From the NCBI GenBank assembly GCA_014706385.1, contig JACGZH010000008.1, forward strand, positions 992,001 through 1,056,000: a DNA stretch of 64,000 nt. The letters run 5' to 3'. This stretch comes from Phaffia rhodozyma (lineage: Eukaryota > Basidiomycota > Tremellomycetes > Cystofilobasidiales > Mrakiaceae). Under the pieces are notes generated by a model. That model saw only the letters and a program-made list of their open reading frames with translations, did not search any database and had not been told where the DNA came from. Positions 38,971 to 51,469 of the stretch are shown one piece after another. The position numbers were made by a program, and so were the translations under genes. Positions within the stretch are counted from its first letter, which is position 1, and every line of letters begins with the position of its first letter.

Positions 38971-39408
38971 GAAGCGCGTCTACATCCAAGCTTCTTTCAC
39001 ATCCCGGATCTTTCAAACTGCGCTGTGTATGTTATCCTCTGGTCTCTCCAATTTGTATTTGTATGCCCTCATCATTTGCCTTTCTTTTCTCTCCTCCTAT
39101 CTCTGGTTCCTTGTGTTTGATACGTACTTGCTTGAAGTTATTTAAGACTCAACTACAAACCATATATAGATATGTATAGTAATAATGATGATAGCGAATT
39201 CAACACAAAGAAGCGAGGAGAGGAAGAAGAAAAGCTAACAAGTGAGACGAACAAGTGCAAAAACTGGAGCAGGTTGTAGAAAGAGGAGAATGCACAAAGC
39301 CAAATTTACAGACTTATAATAGGAGGAATACCACAACGGTATTTGGAGTCTAACGAGAAATCGGAATGAAATAAGAGAACACTTGTTTCAGGTACGTCCT
39401 TTTCTTTA
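38971..39408. other. Intergenic between convergent SPC97 and GT15 genes
   Basis: This is the 3' flank of both genes. It is AT-rich and purine-rich around 39170-39260. No gene is seen. Confidence 0.55.
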
Positions 39409-41163
39409 TCATCTCTTTGAGTATTCGGTGTCTAACAGAGGTTCACATTCGCATGTCTTTGCGGATAAACCTTGATGGTAGTACCCAAAGTCACATCGCG
39501 CCTCAACCTCGTTTTTTTCGAAGAACATCGCGGTCGTCATGTGTCGTAAGGGAGAGTCACCTATATGGTTCAACAGCCAGTAAAGAGCGAAAGAAATCCG
39601 GTGGTGAGCTTTACATTAGGAAGGCGGCCTGTTAAGAGAAATAGACGAAGGAGAGTAGATGGTACTTACCCCATCGGTATTGGAAAAACCCGAGAGGGTA
39701 CGCGGCGATTGCTCGGATCCATTCTTGTATGTCGTCCCGAAGAAACGAAGGGACGTGGGCAACTTCGTAACTGAAAGAACGAGTTTTTCCAAGACGATGA
39801 GTCCATACTTCTATCACATGATTTAAAAAAACAGGAACCCAAAACAATCAAGATGTTAAGGTGTGAGGATTCACTTATTATACCAGCCAAGAGCGCCTCT
39901 CTCGTCTTTTCCTTCGAACGTCGGAGCAGGAAGAAGCCCGTTCCGTTCGGCGATCTGAAGTGCCTTTGGGTGGTGGCTTGCAAATTCCTCTGTAAAGTTC
40001 CACATGCCAAGAACGACGTATCCCGGATCATTTCCGATGGACCGGCTCGAATAGAGAAGCTTCTTTGCTTGCATTCTAAGAAAAGGATCTGCACATTGAG
40101 GAGTAGTGAAAAAAGAATCGGTGTCGAATCTCACTGGGTTTTCAACAAGAGCGGTTCATTAAATTTGATCGATGCATAGGCGTCAAGAAGGACAGATATA
40201 GAACTGGGACGAACTATAGTAATCGAGATCTCTAATCCGAGGATGATTGAATATCTCGACCGCAAAGAAATGGCACATAGCATGATAACCTATTACAATA
40301 TATGGGATACAAAATCGGTTGTAAGTTTCAAGACAAAAACGAAGACAAGAGATCCTGAACATTCACCAGGCCATCGGTTTTTGTCAACCACCTCTTTGGT
40401 TTCATCTGACAGCAAGTCTTTAAATTCCTCCGGTGCATTCATATTAATCGCCAGGAATTCGAATTGTTCGCCGAAAGCCTCCATCTTCTTAGCCAGTATG
40501 ATTCTATTAAAATATTCCTCGTTCTCGCCGTTATCCATCTCTGCCGTCTGTCGAAGCGCGAGTATTCTGTCGTTCCATCTGTGTAGGAACGCCTTCTTCG
40601 CGGCGAATGAGTTGTAATCACCTTCGTGAATGAGGACGGTCGGATAAACTTGGGAGAACGGGATGTAGCGCATGATCGACTCGAGCGCGGCGAGTAAATC
40701 TGTACCCTTCTCAACGGAGGTCAGACAGATAATAGCGGCGCGAACAGGAGGATGAGATATCGGGTTAATTGCATGGATAGCAGATGACAAGATGCTTTCT
40801 GTGAAAAGGAAAGGAGGAGGAGAGAAGAGAGAAAGGACGCAAAATCAAAGTAAGTTGAAGAACGCATGAGAACCCATCCATCTGATCAAACGTAGCAGTC
40901 GTACTCGATTTAGCCCCCATCCGATGAATCTCTTGAACACGGCTCATATCTGATAGATCGTGAGCTCCCGACCCAAGAACCCAGTGAGTGTTCAACCCAG
41001 CCTCTTTGATGGTGGAAGGTGAAGAGAATGAATTGTCTTGAGTGAGCCATGTTCCATCATCACCTGTTGTCTGGGCGGTCAAGCCCCCTATAAGGCAAAG
41101 GAGGGCGGCGCCAATGATACCGAGGAGCAGAGATACTCCACGAATGGGATGAATCTTGAGCAT
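39409..41163 (-). CDS. KRE2/MNT1-like GT15 mannosyltransferase
   Basis: GT15 enzymes are Golgi type II membrane alpha-1,2-mannosyltransferases that extend protein glycans. Six exons (41163-40905, 40798-40367, 40289-40215, 40133-39875, 39770-39670, 39560-39409) give 425 residues. A signal anchor, GVSLLLGIIGAALLCLIGG, is at 8-26. Landmarks in order: AAIICLTSVEKGTDLLAALE, the acceptor-site GYHAMCHFFAVEIF (MCRF-like), YYMRFDTDSFF carrying a DxD where Kre2 has EPxV, ADPFLRM, NYEVAHVPSFLR with the conserved Glu, and QYRWGDSPLRHMT followed by FGYYHQG. This matches the Kre2 order (NFEI, ERWGDAPVHS, GYxH), but overall it is a distant member. The donor after 40905 (GTACGA) was chosen because later candidates break phase. 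Confidence 0.8.
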
Positions 41164-41799
41164 CTTGAGTGTCTTGAGAGCCTGATGAGGACTGATGGAC
41201 AAAAAGGGGGATCAAAGTGAGATTGAGATGAACCCGAGTAATTAGAACGTAGAGGAGACTGAGAAGGGCGAACACAAGAACATCCTTCCTTCATCTTGCC
41301 CTCGGTCTTTGTCTTTTCAAGGATGGTCTAAGATGCAAGCTCGAGGAGGGATACCAAGACGAGACTGAGTGTATGCGTCGACCATACATTGCTCGTGCGT
41401 CGGTTGTGCATGAACGAATTCATGATCGTGTCGCGCTTGCAACTACCGATAAGATTGTGGATGTATTTTTCGTATTTAACTGAATATACCGTGAGTTGTC
41501 TCACCCTACCACAGATCAGAACGGGAACGAAGTCCCTTCGAAATTAACCGCTCATCGAACAGCTTACATTCATTCAACTCTAAGTCACATGCTCATCATA
41601 GCTCATAAGCCCCTGTCGACCCACTGAAAATCGGGTGAAGAAGAAACGGACAAGAACGAAAGAGATACAGTGTAGGAAGGACAAATAGACAGAGAAAGAG
41701 AGAGAAAGAGAAGCAACAGAGCCGATCAGTATATCATCAAGAGAAATCCCGTTTTTTTTTCTTCACAATAGTCATTAGGCGATATAGAAAATCGTTCCC
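41164..41799. other. Intergenic: GT15 promoter and ULA1 downstream
   Basis: This is the upstream flank of the GT15 gene and the 3' flank of ULA1, both on the - strand. It carries GAGAAA-type purine runs at 41685-41715. No gene is recognised. Confidence 0.55.
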
Positions 41800-44541
41800 T
41801 TACCGAATTAAGTCGATGAGCGTCGTGTTGTTCAGAGGGATGTACTGGCTCGTCATCAGCTTGATCGCTTCCTGAGCCACCACACCTCCAACGAACGCCG
41901 CCGTTGTTGGAATATCCGACTGGCCGGATCGAGCCCTGTATAGTTTCAAAATTTCCATTTACACGATCCCATGAAGTACCAAGAGACCATCAGTACCAAC
42001 AGAAATTGTGTTTTGCGTCGATTGTGAGATCCCATCACTTACATCTCTCCTAAAGCATCTTTCACGCTTTTTGGCAAACCTCCTTTCTCTCTTGTTTCGA
42101 CTTGGCCCATTCCATCCTCCTCCTCTTTCTCTGAAGCCTCCTCTTCCTCCTTCCACCCACGCTCTCCCAGAAACTTGGCCGCGATCCGTTCAAGGACGAT
42201 CGTATCAGCCTGATAATCAGCATCCATCGGTGTACCAGGATACCGACCGTGGGTCTGATGAAAGACATCTGCACATCGGAATGCTATGTACTGAACTATC
42301 GGTGGCGGAACATAAGGTATTTGCCAGGTTGGATCAGGAGAGAACGATAGGATCGTTTCTTCGTTAAACCCTTTTTCCTTCCGCTCCTGCTCCAGGCTTC
42401 TCCCTCTAATGACCTTCAAGAACGCTGCGTGCTTCACAAAATCCTCAACCTCATCCTCACCTACCGCATCCTCGTCCAGTCCTATCTCAAGCAGGACTTT
42501 GGATAAACATCCTTGAAAGGCCACTACGTCCTCCTTTGCTTTTGTCTTGTAGACTGTCTGGAGGGCCACATAAGACTGGGTGTCTGACTTCATATCCGGA
42601 AGAAAGGAGGACGTAGGGAGAAGACCGTCCCCTCCACCTTCGGATAGAGGTAGGCGAACGAATGAGCGAAGTGCACGAATGAGCAACCAAAAGTTCTTGG
42701 ACTGCCAAAGAACAGACCAAAGAGCTCAGTCAGTATATAAGATACACGTTTAAAGTCATGTCTCGAAAGAGATTGGCTCACATTCTTTGTCACATTTTCA
42801 CAAGACGGATCCTCAAACAATTCCAGAATCTCGGAAGGTATCTACAAAACATCGTCAAATAGACCGGAGACTATCAGACTTCTGATACACCGACACGTTC
42901 AACTTGGTAAAAGACGAACCTTTGTAGTTTGAGTGGCGAGGAAACCCTTCTCCTGAGCTTCGGCAAAGTTCTCCTCATCCCCGTGCCTTCTCTGTTGATC
43001 AATCAGAGTCAAAAACTCTTTCTTCTGGCTCTGTTTGCCGGACCACTTGGGTGGCTGTCCATCGTGCTACATGGGTAGAAAGGATTTCAATAGCTGTCAG
43101 CTCGACGCCAACTTGATGCTTCCTTTCAGGGACAAACAGTACGGTCGAGTCTAAGCAAAGACTCACTGTCCTCTTCCATTCTTCGAGCGCGCGGATCAAG
43201 ATGATGACGAAAGGTATGTTCCCATGTTGCATTGAGTCCATGGATTCAAAGTCTAAGCTGTTGGCATGTTCAAGCAAGGCCGGAAAGGGGTTGTCGATTC
43301 GAAGAGAAGTTAGAGACGCAGGGTGTGTATCAACGACTGGATTGTAGAGTCAAGTACCCAGTAGTGAGCAGTCAGATGAAGCAAAGTAGATAATTTGGAC
43401 AAATGTGGTGAATAGCATATTCGAGAAGAATAGATGCTTTACAAACTGGTATGCTCTCTGATCTGAACTCGGACGGATCCCATGAACCCAGCCGACCGAA
43501 CAAGGATAAGAGGAATGTCTGGGTGAGCACCCAAGGAAGTAGCTGTAGATGAGGAAGGGTCACTGGCTGATGTACACAAACAATAATCAGATATCACCAG
43601 TCAACATTTGTATAGGCGCGACAGCACTAATCGGTTGGCTTACCGGACCAAAGCAAGGATGACAGCGCTTCTTCGTCTGATGCAGGTAAGTTGACAGCGA
43701 TGATCAATGTAAATCCAAGGAAATAATTAGGATCCTCTTTAAGAAGAGTTTGGACGTCCTGTGGTGACGAATACGCGCAGTAGATGTGAGACTCATGATG
43801 TCCGATCGCGACAGAGCAAGGTCATCAAGTAGTGTCCGTTAACTTACTCCTACTTTCCCAACCCCAGTCACACTCTGATTAAGTTCCCCAACGAACCGGA
43901 CGGTTTCTGAAGCAAGGGGTCGTCCAATGGATTCTGGCATAAGGAAGAAATTCTGTCCAATATCCTGTGGGGTCACATCCCGATTGGAAAGAGTTTCGAA
44001 ACAGCCGATTCCTATTTGTAAGAGAGAATGAACGCGCTGCTGGGTCAATGGTTAATTCATAGATTGGTCGAGACACACATGAAGATACGAGACGCCAAGC
44101 ATTGTATTCAAAGTTCTCACCGGGTAAGACGAGGTTTTTGAGTGATTGGCAACCAGTGGCTATAGGATTAATAAGCAGTACTCTAGCGGACTCTAATCCT
44201 CCTTGACCAGAGGCTCCCCATAGTCTGATCATCGCCGGTTCAAGATAGATTCTCATGAGTCAGGATTTACTCGACATTGAGTTCAAGAAGAAATATAGCT
44301 AATTCAAGCTTAAGAAAAAGCGCCTCAACACGTACCTGAGTTGCCTATCGTATCTACGAGTCTTTGCATCAGGCCGAATGATCCCTTCAGACCTTCGATG
44401 AAAGAAAGGCTGGATATGAGTTTCAAATGACGAATAGATAAATCTGACTCGGACCGATCGGTGATAGGATCGGAGAGCTTACTGGGAGGACACAGAAGGG
44501 ACGAAGGTTTCCGCCGCTGGAACGGATATGTGATCTTGCAT
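41800..44541 (-). CDS. ULA1: NEDD8-activating enzyme E1 regulatory subunit (ULA1/NAE1)
   Basis: With Uba3 it forms the E1 that activates NEDD8/Rub1 for cullin modification. Eleven exons (44541-44483, 44392-44336, 44224-44121, 44011-43848, 43758-43644, 43566-43447, 43336-43167, 43066-42920, 42841-42782, 42701-42043, 41935-41800) give 596 residues. Landmarks: [20 protein letters not shown] at the adenylation fold (lacking a catalytic Cys, as expected for this half), [89 protein letters not shown] and [11 protein letters not shown]. It ends in [20 protein letters not shown] and [10 protein letters not shown], with a stop directly after. The last donor-like GTAAGG overlaps the stop; reading through gives the natural end. 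Confidence 0.93.
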
Positions 44542-46767
44542 TTGAATAGCACAAATATGGCAGAGAACAAATAATGGGTTGGGTGGCCCAGAAAGAAAGA
44601 TTGTCTATAGATGAGCAAGATGAGATGGATGGCAGAGACGGAGAGGGAAGAACGAGGAGACCGTGGAAGCGACTGCTGTGCTTGCTATTAGATCAGACAC
44701 GTGATTTTGACGTGTTAGATGTAACCCTAACATCTCTGTGGTGTAATCTAACTTGCTCTTCTTTGTGTTTCTCCGACATGAAATGCTCCGAAGACTCCTT
44801 GACCATCTTGTTTGTGTCTTCTGACTGTCAGATGGGTCTCGCATGTCGCTCGGTTTGAAAACTTCGGCACAACAAATATCAAACGTTGAATTCAGTATCC
44901 ATTGGTGCTCACAAATAGCAGAACAAATCTCCATCTCAGCTCGCTGTCACGATAGTTTGGCTGCTGATTCGACTCCTTCCGAGTGGCCTTCTACTACATT
45001 CACACTTCAGAGCTGACGACGTATAATCCATGCAAGCGACCAAGATGCATTCTCATAGGCGATCTAGTCAAAGACGGCACGCATGATGACGCGAAGATAT
45101 GAGGATGTCAAATGTAGATGTAGATGTGAATGTGAAGATCAAAGCTGCTATAAGACTGATCGTAGACGCGTATGCATGCAGTATGAAAGAGAACGAAGCA
45201 TAAGATCAGTTATCTAACAGAGCATACAAACAAAGTGTGCTCTTACGATCATCATCGCTGTGGAGGACAGTTGAGCTTAACCTTCTATCTCTCCTCAGAT
45301 GTCTTGCACTTTTCTTGACTCTTTCAGCCTAAAACCATATCTAGAGATTGTATATAGACATACATAGACGCCCTTTGTATGGGGTTTCAATCCGAACACT
45401 CAAAACAAACGGATAGGACTCTCCTGTCTGATCGTGATTTTACATACATGCCGTATTCTGTACTTCTCGGGTATATGACCTCAAATCTCTACCGCGATAC
45501 ATCTCAGCTATTGCCATGTTTCCCGTAGACGATGCACAAGAAAGCTATCATGTCTGTCGACACAGACATCTGCCACAGTGACTACACAACAGATGTCATC
45601 TAGATGGTCACGCTTGCTTTAAGCAAGATTCCACAAACGTGTCTACACGATCTCTATAACTAGTGTAATTTATTTATCAGCATACAAAGAGACCATAGGG
45701 CGTCCCGTTTTCACTATAGGAGCGTTATTGAGTCAGACAATTTGTTGACTTCCTCTGAGTTGGCTCCAATTGAACAAGGACGATGTATTTTCTAACAGAA
45801 ATGAACCCTCTATCTAGAGCCATACTTGTGATCAAACGTACACTTGCACTTTCGTATGTGGGTGCGCGTGTGCATGCATCTGTTCTGAACGGGATGGGCG
45901 ATATTCATAAGGATGCCTAAGAGGCAAATAGACGAAGCGACTAGGAAATCGACTGCGACCCAATACAAAAGACAATAGAATTAGAATGCTTCGATTTTCC
46001 TAATGCATCTCGACTGTTTCCTAATGGGCAGACTAGAAAGAATGAAATTTACTAGACATCTGACCACAAAAGTCAGGTCATTTTTCGAGAAAAAAGTCAG
46101 ACACCCCAAACCGCCGGGTCTTCTCTAGGCACACAACGAGAGCCTTTGAGCCTTTTTTTTACCTCCTTATCCTCAAGTCAAGTAGTCATTCAAGGTTAGT
46201 ATGCCCGTCCAGAATACGATAGATATGACACCAGTAGCACCTCCGGATACCGTGTGAGAGATACGAACCACAAATCAGAGAAGCACACACACGCATTTGG
46301 GGCCGTTTTTGGGGAGGAGGAATCCATTCATTTATCGACAAAAATCTACTCTGGGAAACGTTTAAGGTGGAATTCAAGGATGGGTGTTTTTGATGATCTG
46401 GTGCCCGAGTCGAGGTTCTGGATGGAGTAGAGAGAGGACATGCAGATAGATAGGGATGATTCGGAGGGAGCGTGTGTGTGTGCCTCCATATCTACTTGTG
46501 TTTCAGAATCGGGCTCTAGAGGTGCTCCAGAAGGTCTGTCGTGTCCGTTCAAAAGGTCTAAAGAGCTGACTTTCAGTTCTTTGTTGCCTACACTCCTCAA
46601 AAAACTCCGTCCTTTTAAACCCTACCAATTCACCAATCTTGCCCGACGACTCCCAAACCATTTTCCCATAACGTTCTATTGCCTCATTGTCAATCAATTA
46701 CGACAATCCGTACACGATTCCTTCTGAAACTCCGATCTCTGCCACCACTTCTTTTTAAAACAACTAG
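44542..46767. other. Gene-empty stretch upstream of ULA1 and RPL24
   Basis: This is the longest gene-free stretch in the window, and the two flanking genes diverge from it. From about 44935 to 46185 neither strand has an open frame of 60 codons. A TAACCCTAA telobox-like motif lies at 44722-44730, close upstream of ULA1, and ATGTAG/ATGTGA units lie at 45112-45137. I found no tRNA, 5S or spliceosomal RNA signature. It may hold regulatory DNA for RPL24 or an unrecognised noncoding RNA. Confidence 0.5.
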
Positions 46768-47752
46768 ATGAAGGTCGAGATCTGCTCTTTCTCCGGTTAC
46801 AAGATCTACCCCTCCCGGGGACGTCTCTACGTTCGAAGTGACTCCAAGGTTCGTCAACCTAATCAGCTGTTCTTGGTAGCCGACAGCTTGATGGGGAAAT
46901 GAATGAAGTCTGATCAAGAAGCATATTTTTCCTCCTTTTACCCGCGATTTCTGTACCTCTTCCCCTCCGAATTCGCAACACTGGGCATCCATATGACTAC
47001 CACAAAACCACAACCAATCTCAATCAACTTCTTTATCCTCTTATCAACACTTTTGACTTCCCTGCCAACCCCTCATATTCGCACTTCTTCAACAACAGGT
47101 CTTCCGGTTCCTTAACCAGAAGTCCGAGTCCCTTTTCCTCCAGCGAAAGAACCCCCGAAAGATCGCCTGGACCCAGGTCTACCGACGAATGCACAAGAAG
47201 GGAATCACTGAGGAGGTCGCCAAGAAGCGAAGCCGAAAGAACGTCAAGGCCCAGGTGGGTACTCTTTTGTTTTTGGGTTTGAGCCGGAGCGAGTAGAAGA
47301 GGTGCACGAATTGGTTCAGCTCATCATATTTTCTTGTTCTCCATCCTTTGCCTTGATTCAATGTGATATATCTGATTTGGGTTATCGACTTGGAAATGAA
47401 CGATAATCGACTACGGTTGTGTAGCGAGGAATCGTTGGTGCCGACTTGGCTTCCATCCTCGCTAAGCGAACCCAGAAGCCTGAGGTCCGAAACGCCGCCC
47501 GACAGGCTGCCATCACCAAGGCCAAGGGAGAGAAGAAGGAGAAGGCTTCCCGACCCAAGGTACGTTTGACTTTGGAGTTCTTATCTTCTATAAGCTTGTT
47601 GTTTTCTGACCACCTCTCAACTCGGCTATATTCTCTTTTTTTTCTTTTGGGCCTCATTCACTCTCCGATTTTTGATTGTGTAGACCGCTTCCAACGTTCC
47701 CAAGGTCAGCAAGCAGGGCATGAAGGGAGGAGCCAAGCCCCAGCGAGTGTAA
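46768..47752 (+). CDS. RPL24: Large-subunit ribosomal protein eL24
   Basis: eL24 sits on the 60S subunit and forms an intersubunit bridge. Four exons (46768-46848, 47099-47254, 47425-47559, 47684-47752), all split in phase 0, give 146 residues, the normal size. The zinc-ribbon-like start [20 protein letters not shown] and the block [20 protein letters not shown] are diagnostic, followed by [13 protein letters not shown] and the basic tail. Thirteen of 16 arginines are CGA and lysine is almost only AAG, so codon bias is strong. The introns are 250, 169 and 124 bases. I looked for box C/D guide RNA signatures in them and found none convincing. Confidence 0.98.
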
Positions 47753-48999
47753 AAACCCTCTGAGGATATGAACCCTTTCCTACCCACCCTCTACCGTCAC
47801 CGGGCCGACCCAGACCTGATGATGTCTTGATTACTTCCTTGAGGTTTCTCCCCACATTAAAACATTAAAACAAAACAAAAAAATCTTTTTCTTGAACGTT
47901 TGCTCATGATACATCTCCCTATCATGGCTTTCCCATGATCTGTGCACACCCTATTTCTTCGTGACAAGACACAACCAGATGAGCTAACTTGAGGATACCC
48001 TCTAGGGACACATGAATGGAAAGTGCTAACTGTTCAACAATAGATCAACTTTCTCAGAATAAAGTCGATCATTCTCTTGTCCCGAAAACTAACGCTAGTC
48101 AGTTCTTCTCGGCTCTCCGCTCGTGTTTGCAGTCGTCTTAGAACGATTCACATCGCCAGCCTCCCCTACCACCATCCTCGAAACGAGTTGACGGCGTTCA
48201 GCCAAACACGCCGCGAGATTCTATTACCTCGTATATTTTTACCTGGTAGCTCTAACCCTAACCAACCTCTGTCTAAAACGCATCTAACTAAATCCAATGA
48301 GCGACCTAACCTCTAGATTGTCTAACCCGGGTCAGATGTACAGACGTACTTGAAGAACAGAGGCCAACTATCTCCTTTCTCTTTCCATTCATGTATTCCC
48401 TAGAAGCTAGAACGAATGTCCAAGATGTATTTTTATTTGTTTGTTTGTGTGTTCACGTAAAATGAAAGAAGAACGAGAGAGAACCAGGGCGAGGCAAAAT
48501 AAATAGAAGGAAAGGGGAGAGAGCGGCAGAAAGATGATTAGGAAAACACGATAGTGGTAGAAGAGAAAGAATCAGGAACAAGAAAGACAAACAAGAGAGG
48601 AACTCCGGTTTAAAGAGAAAAAAAACGAGGGTCGAACGAATGGGTTATGCTACGTCATGCAAGTACATAAGAAGACAGACAAGGAAGGAAGAAGCAAGGG
48701 CTAAGGAGCAGGAGAGGAATGTGAAATAGGGTATGAACTGATTCCGTCAGAGCACAGAGGAGGAACAAAAAGTCTTTGAAACAAGTGAAAAGGAGCAAGT
48801 TTAGAAAGTAAGACGAAAAAGGAGGAAATTTTTACTTCATGAACCAAATAGACAAGGATGGAAACGACGAAGGTAAAAGGTAGAATGACTTGTTTGTTTT
48901 CATCAATCAAAGTTGTTGAACTGGTGCACAAGTACAAAGCGCACAGGAGCAAATGAGCAGCCAAGAATGTTTATGTGAAAAGTCGGAAAGATACCTGTG
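47753..48999. other. Intergenic between convergent RPL24 and MO25 genes
   Basis: This holds both 3' flanks. A CTAACCCTAACC motif (two telomere-type units) is at 48252-48263. Short open frames here begin with non-ATG codons and show no family signature. Confidence 0.5.
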
Positions 49000-51271
49000 T
49001 CAGCTCGCTGTGGTTTCTTGAATACTCATCCCAGATCCTCCCTCACAGAAAATACTTACTCTGAGAGATAAGGAACTGTTTCTCGTCCTTCGATAGCAAG
49101 AAAAAGCAGTATGAACAAGATGTTAGATCAAGATTGCCTCTAGACAGCGGTGAAGTTCTGAATTAAATGACTTGAACCTTACATTGAATTGTTCATCTAA
49201 CCAAAAGGCAACAGTATGCATCAAATACGAAGATGCAGACAACACATCAGCCAAGAACGTCGTTTTATGATCCGACACAGAATGTGGAGCGCGTCATAGA
49301 AAGCTCAGAATAAGGCGAACGTATCAGGAAAGAGGAACGAACCGTCCTTATCGTTATGGAAATTCTTCAAGAAACTGAGTAATTTGTCCTTGTTTCGTTG
49401 AAGGATCAGGACAATTGGGGGTGGTTTGTTTGGGTTAGCCACAAACACCTACTCGGAGGCATACAGGCAGGACAAGATAAAGTTGTTTATCAATTATTCA
49501 TTCAAAAAACGATCCTCCATCATGGCCAGTCAGAGATAGTGATGATTCAGAAGACGAACCTTGAACACATGGAACGCCTCGAACTGAATGTTTTTACTCT
49601 TGTCCCTCAGTAGGATCATCATCATCTTGAGGTTTGCTTCATTAGCAATGTACCTCGTCATGACTTTGTAATTCGCCCTATCGAGCAGGATTTCGCCAAG
49701 TAGCTTAATCGACTGACGCTTGGTAACATAATTGGAGGACAAAATCAGGGTGGTATATGTTGAGAAGAACTAGTGTTTCCATCACAAATTTTGTGTTGTA
49801 GTTGTCATTGAGAGGATCCAGAGATGTAGAGGGTCAGCAAGCATGACTAGGAGGCGTCAGATATATTTGAGTGGATAACAAACGCGGTCATAATTCTTGT
49901 CCAAGAATGAGGCTACCATCGGTTTGTGCTTTGTCAATAGTTCCTATGAGTCGAATGATCATATCCCCAAAGAAGAAGAGTTCAAACTATGTTCGTGGCA
50001 ACGCTAAGCCTTGTGTGTAAAAGACAAAATGGAAGGAGGCTTACCTTTAGATTCCCTAATACGTCACACGAGATTCCGAAAGTCGTGTTTTCGATGTAAG
50101 ACGGGAACGTGTAGAATCTTTGTTTCGACCAAGACACCACAAGAGAAATCCAAAGAGACGGGTTTAGACATAATCAACCAACTGCACTGGCGTCCGCATA
50201 CGAGGGAGGAGAACATTCAACTGACTGTTCCGAATACAGAAGTATCTGCGCAAGTGATTCATACTTGAGCATCTCTTTGAGCATCATCCCCGTGTTGAGC
50301 GCGACATCCTCATTTGAGTATCTAGCGCAGGTATGAAAGGTAGAGGGGATCAGCGAATAATTAGAGAAGCCAATAGGCAAAGAGTAGAGATCAAAGCCTG
50401 CAGGGCATGCCAAAGGATTGCGAAAAGACACACCCTTTGAGCGTAGCAAAGATGATCTGAGGTTTCTTGGATATATACTCGACCGTTGGAAATCGAGATC
50501 CAATCTGTCTGCGAAGCAAATGATTGAAGATTTGAGTTACATCCTTCTTGGCCTATTTTAATCAAAAAGAAACAAAGAAAAGACGGAACTGTAAGCTCAA
50601 GCGATGCAAAATCCGAAGGCGAAGGACGCTCCGAAAGAGACGTAAGAATAAATCGAGAGCGCCGAGACAGACCGACCTCGAACTCAAATACACCTATACG
50701 TTCGATCAAGAGGAGCAGAACATCGGTTGAGTAGGCTTCCTGAGCGAGCTGAGCGATTCCCTCTGGCGATACGTCGTTTTCTGTAAGTACAATGCGAATG
50801 GGTAAGTGTGATCGATTCCCAGTTGCTCACAACGAGGCGTGTCGAAGGTCAGGAAAGGAAGGATGGAGGAACATGAAGAAGATGAAGACGCACCTGAATC
50901 TCCATATAGACATGTTTTGATCTGAGCCAGTAGTTTCGAGAGTTCTTCGTTGGTCTGATATGAAAGGAACAAAGAAAGGGAGAGATGTGCGAGTAGAGAG
51001 TTGAGAAACATTCAGTCTTGACATGCTTGTAACATGGATTCCTCAGATACAGAGCCTTAATAATGCCACCGTTTGAACCTTCCAACGTTGATCTTGCTCT
51101 TCAAAGGTGTATCAAGAACAGAGAACGAACCTTCTTTCTTCCATCATAGCTGCCTGTGCTACCGTCCAGCCTTCCGCCGGGTGCTACGAGGTCTCTGACC
51201 GCCCGAATAAGCTCGGTTGGTGACTTTGGTCTCTTTTGAAAGAAGTTGATCTTTGTAGAAGAAGATTTCAT
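49000..51271 (-). CDS. HYM1: MO25/Hym1 scaffold protein
   Basis: MO25 proteins are armadillo-like scaffolds that activate STE20/GCK and NDR-pathway kinases in polarity and cell separation. Twelve exons (51271-51131, 50954-50894, 50780-50677, 50552-50434, 50321-50226, 50117-50045, 49943-49884, 49769-49560, 49448-49343, 49196-49183, 49087-49060, 49016-49000) give 342 residues, the family's usual length. Conserved blocks: [133 protein letters not shown] and a terminal [20 protein letters not shown]. The DEQFN segment comes from a 14-base exon. The last three exons are tiny, so the extreme C-terminus (KTTAS) is less certain. Confidence 0.95.
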
Positions 51272-51469
51272 ATAGGAATGCGTTGATATATGAGTACGAC
51301 GTTGAGTGTCCGTTTAGGAGAGAATAAGGGCAAAGGCAAAACAGGAAGGTGAGAGGACGATGGTTGTTGTTTTGAACGCGTCATAGGAAAAGCAACATCT
51401 TTAACTTCTTCACCTTCTTTTCCTTCTTTTCCTTGATCTAGACGACAACGACGACTCGTAGCAACTGTC
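51272..51469. promoter_or_regulatory. Short divergent promoter: MO25 and palmitoyltransferase
   Basis: Only 198 bases separate the two start codons, so the promoter is shared. It contains CTTCT-rich tracts at 51405-51432 (+ strand) and one ACGCGT near 51377. No other element is recognised. Confidence 0.5.

Noticed and set aside
44940..45000. GATTCGACTCC resembling a tRNA B box
   Set aside because: No matching A box, anticodon arm or paired acceptor stem could be found around it.
46130..46190. GCCTTTTTTTTACC resembling the U5 snRNA loop
   Set aside because: The T run is too long, and no flanking stem or Sm site was seen.
46849..47683. Possible snoRNAs in RPL24 introns
   Set aside because: TGATGG- and CTGA-like words occur, but not with the spacing, terminal stem or guide boxes of a C/D or H/ACA RNA.
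48077..48316. 79-codon frame after RPL24
   Set aside because: It starts with TTG, shows no domain, and lies in the shared 3' flank of two convergent genes.
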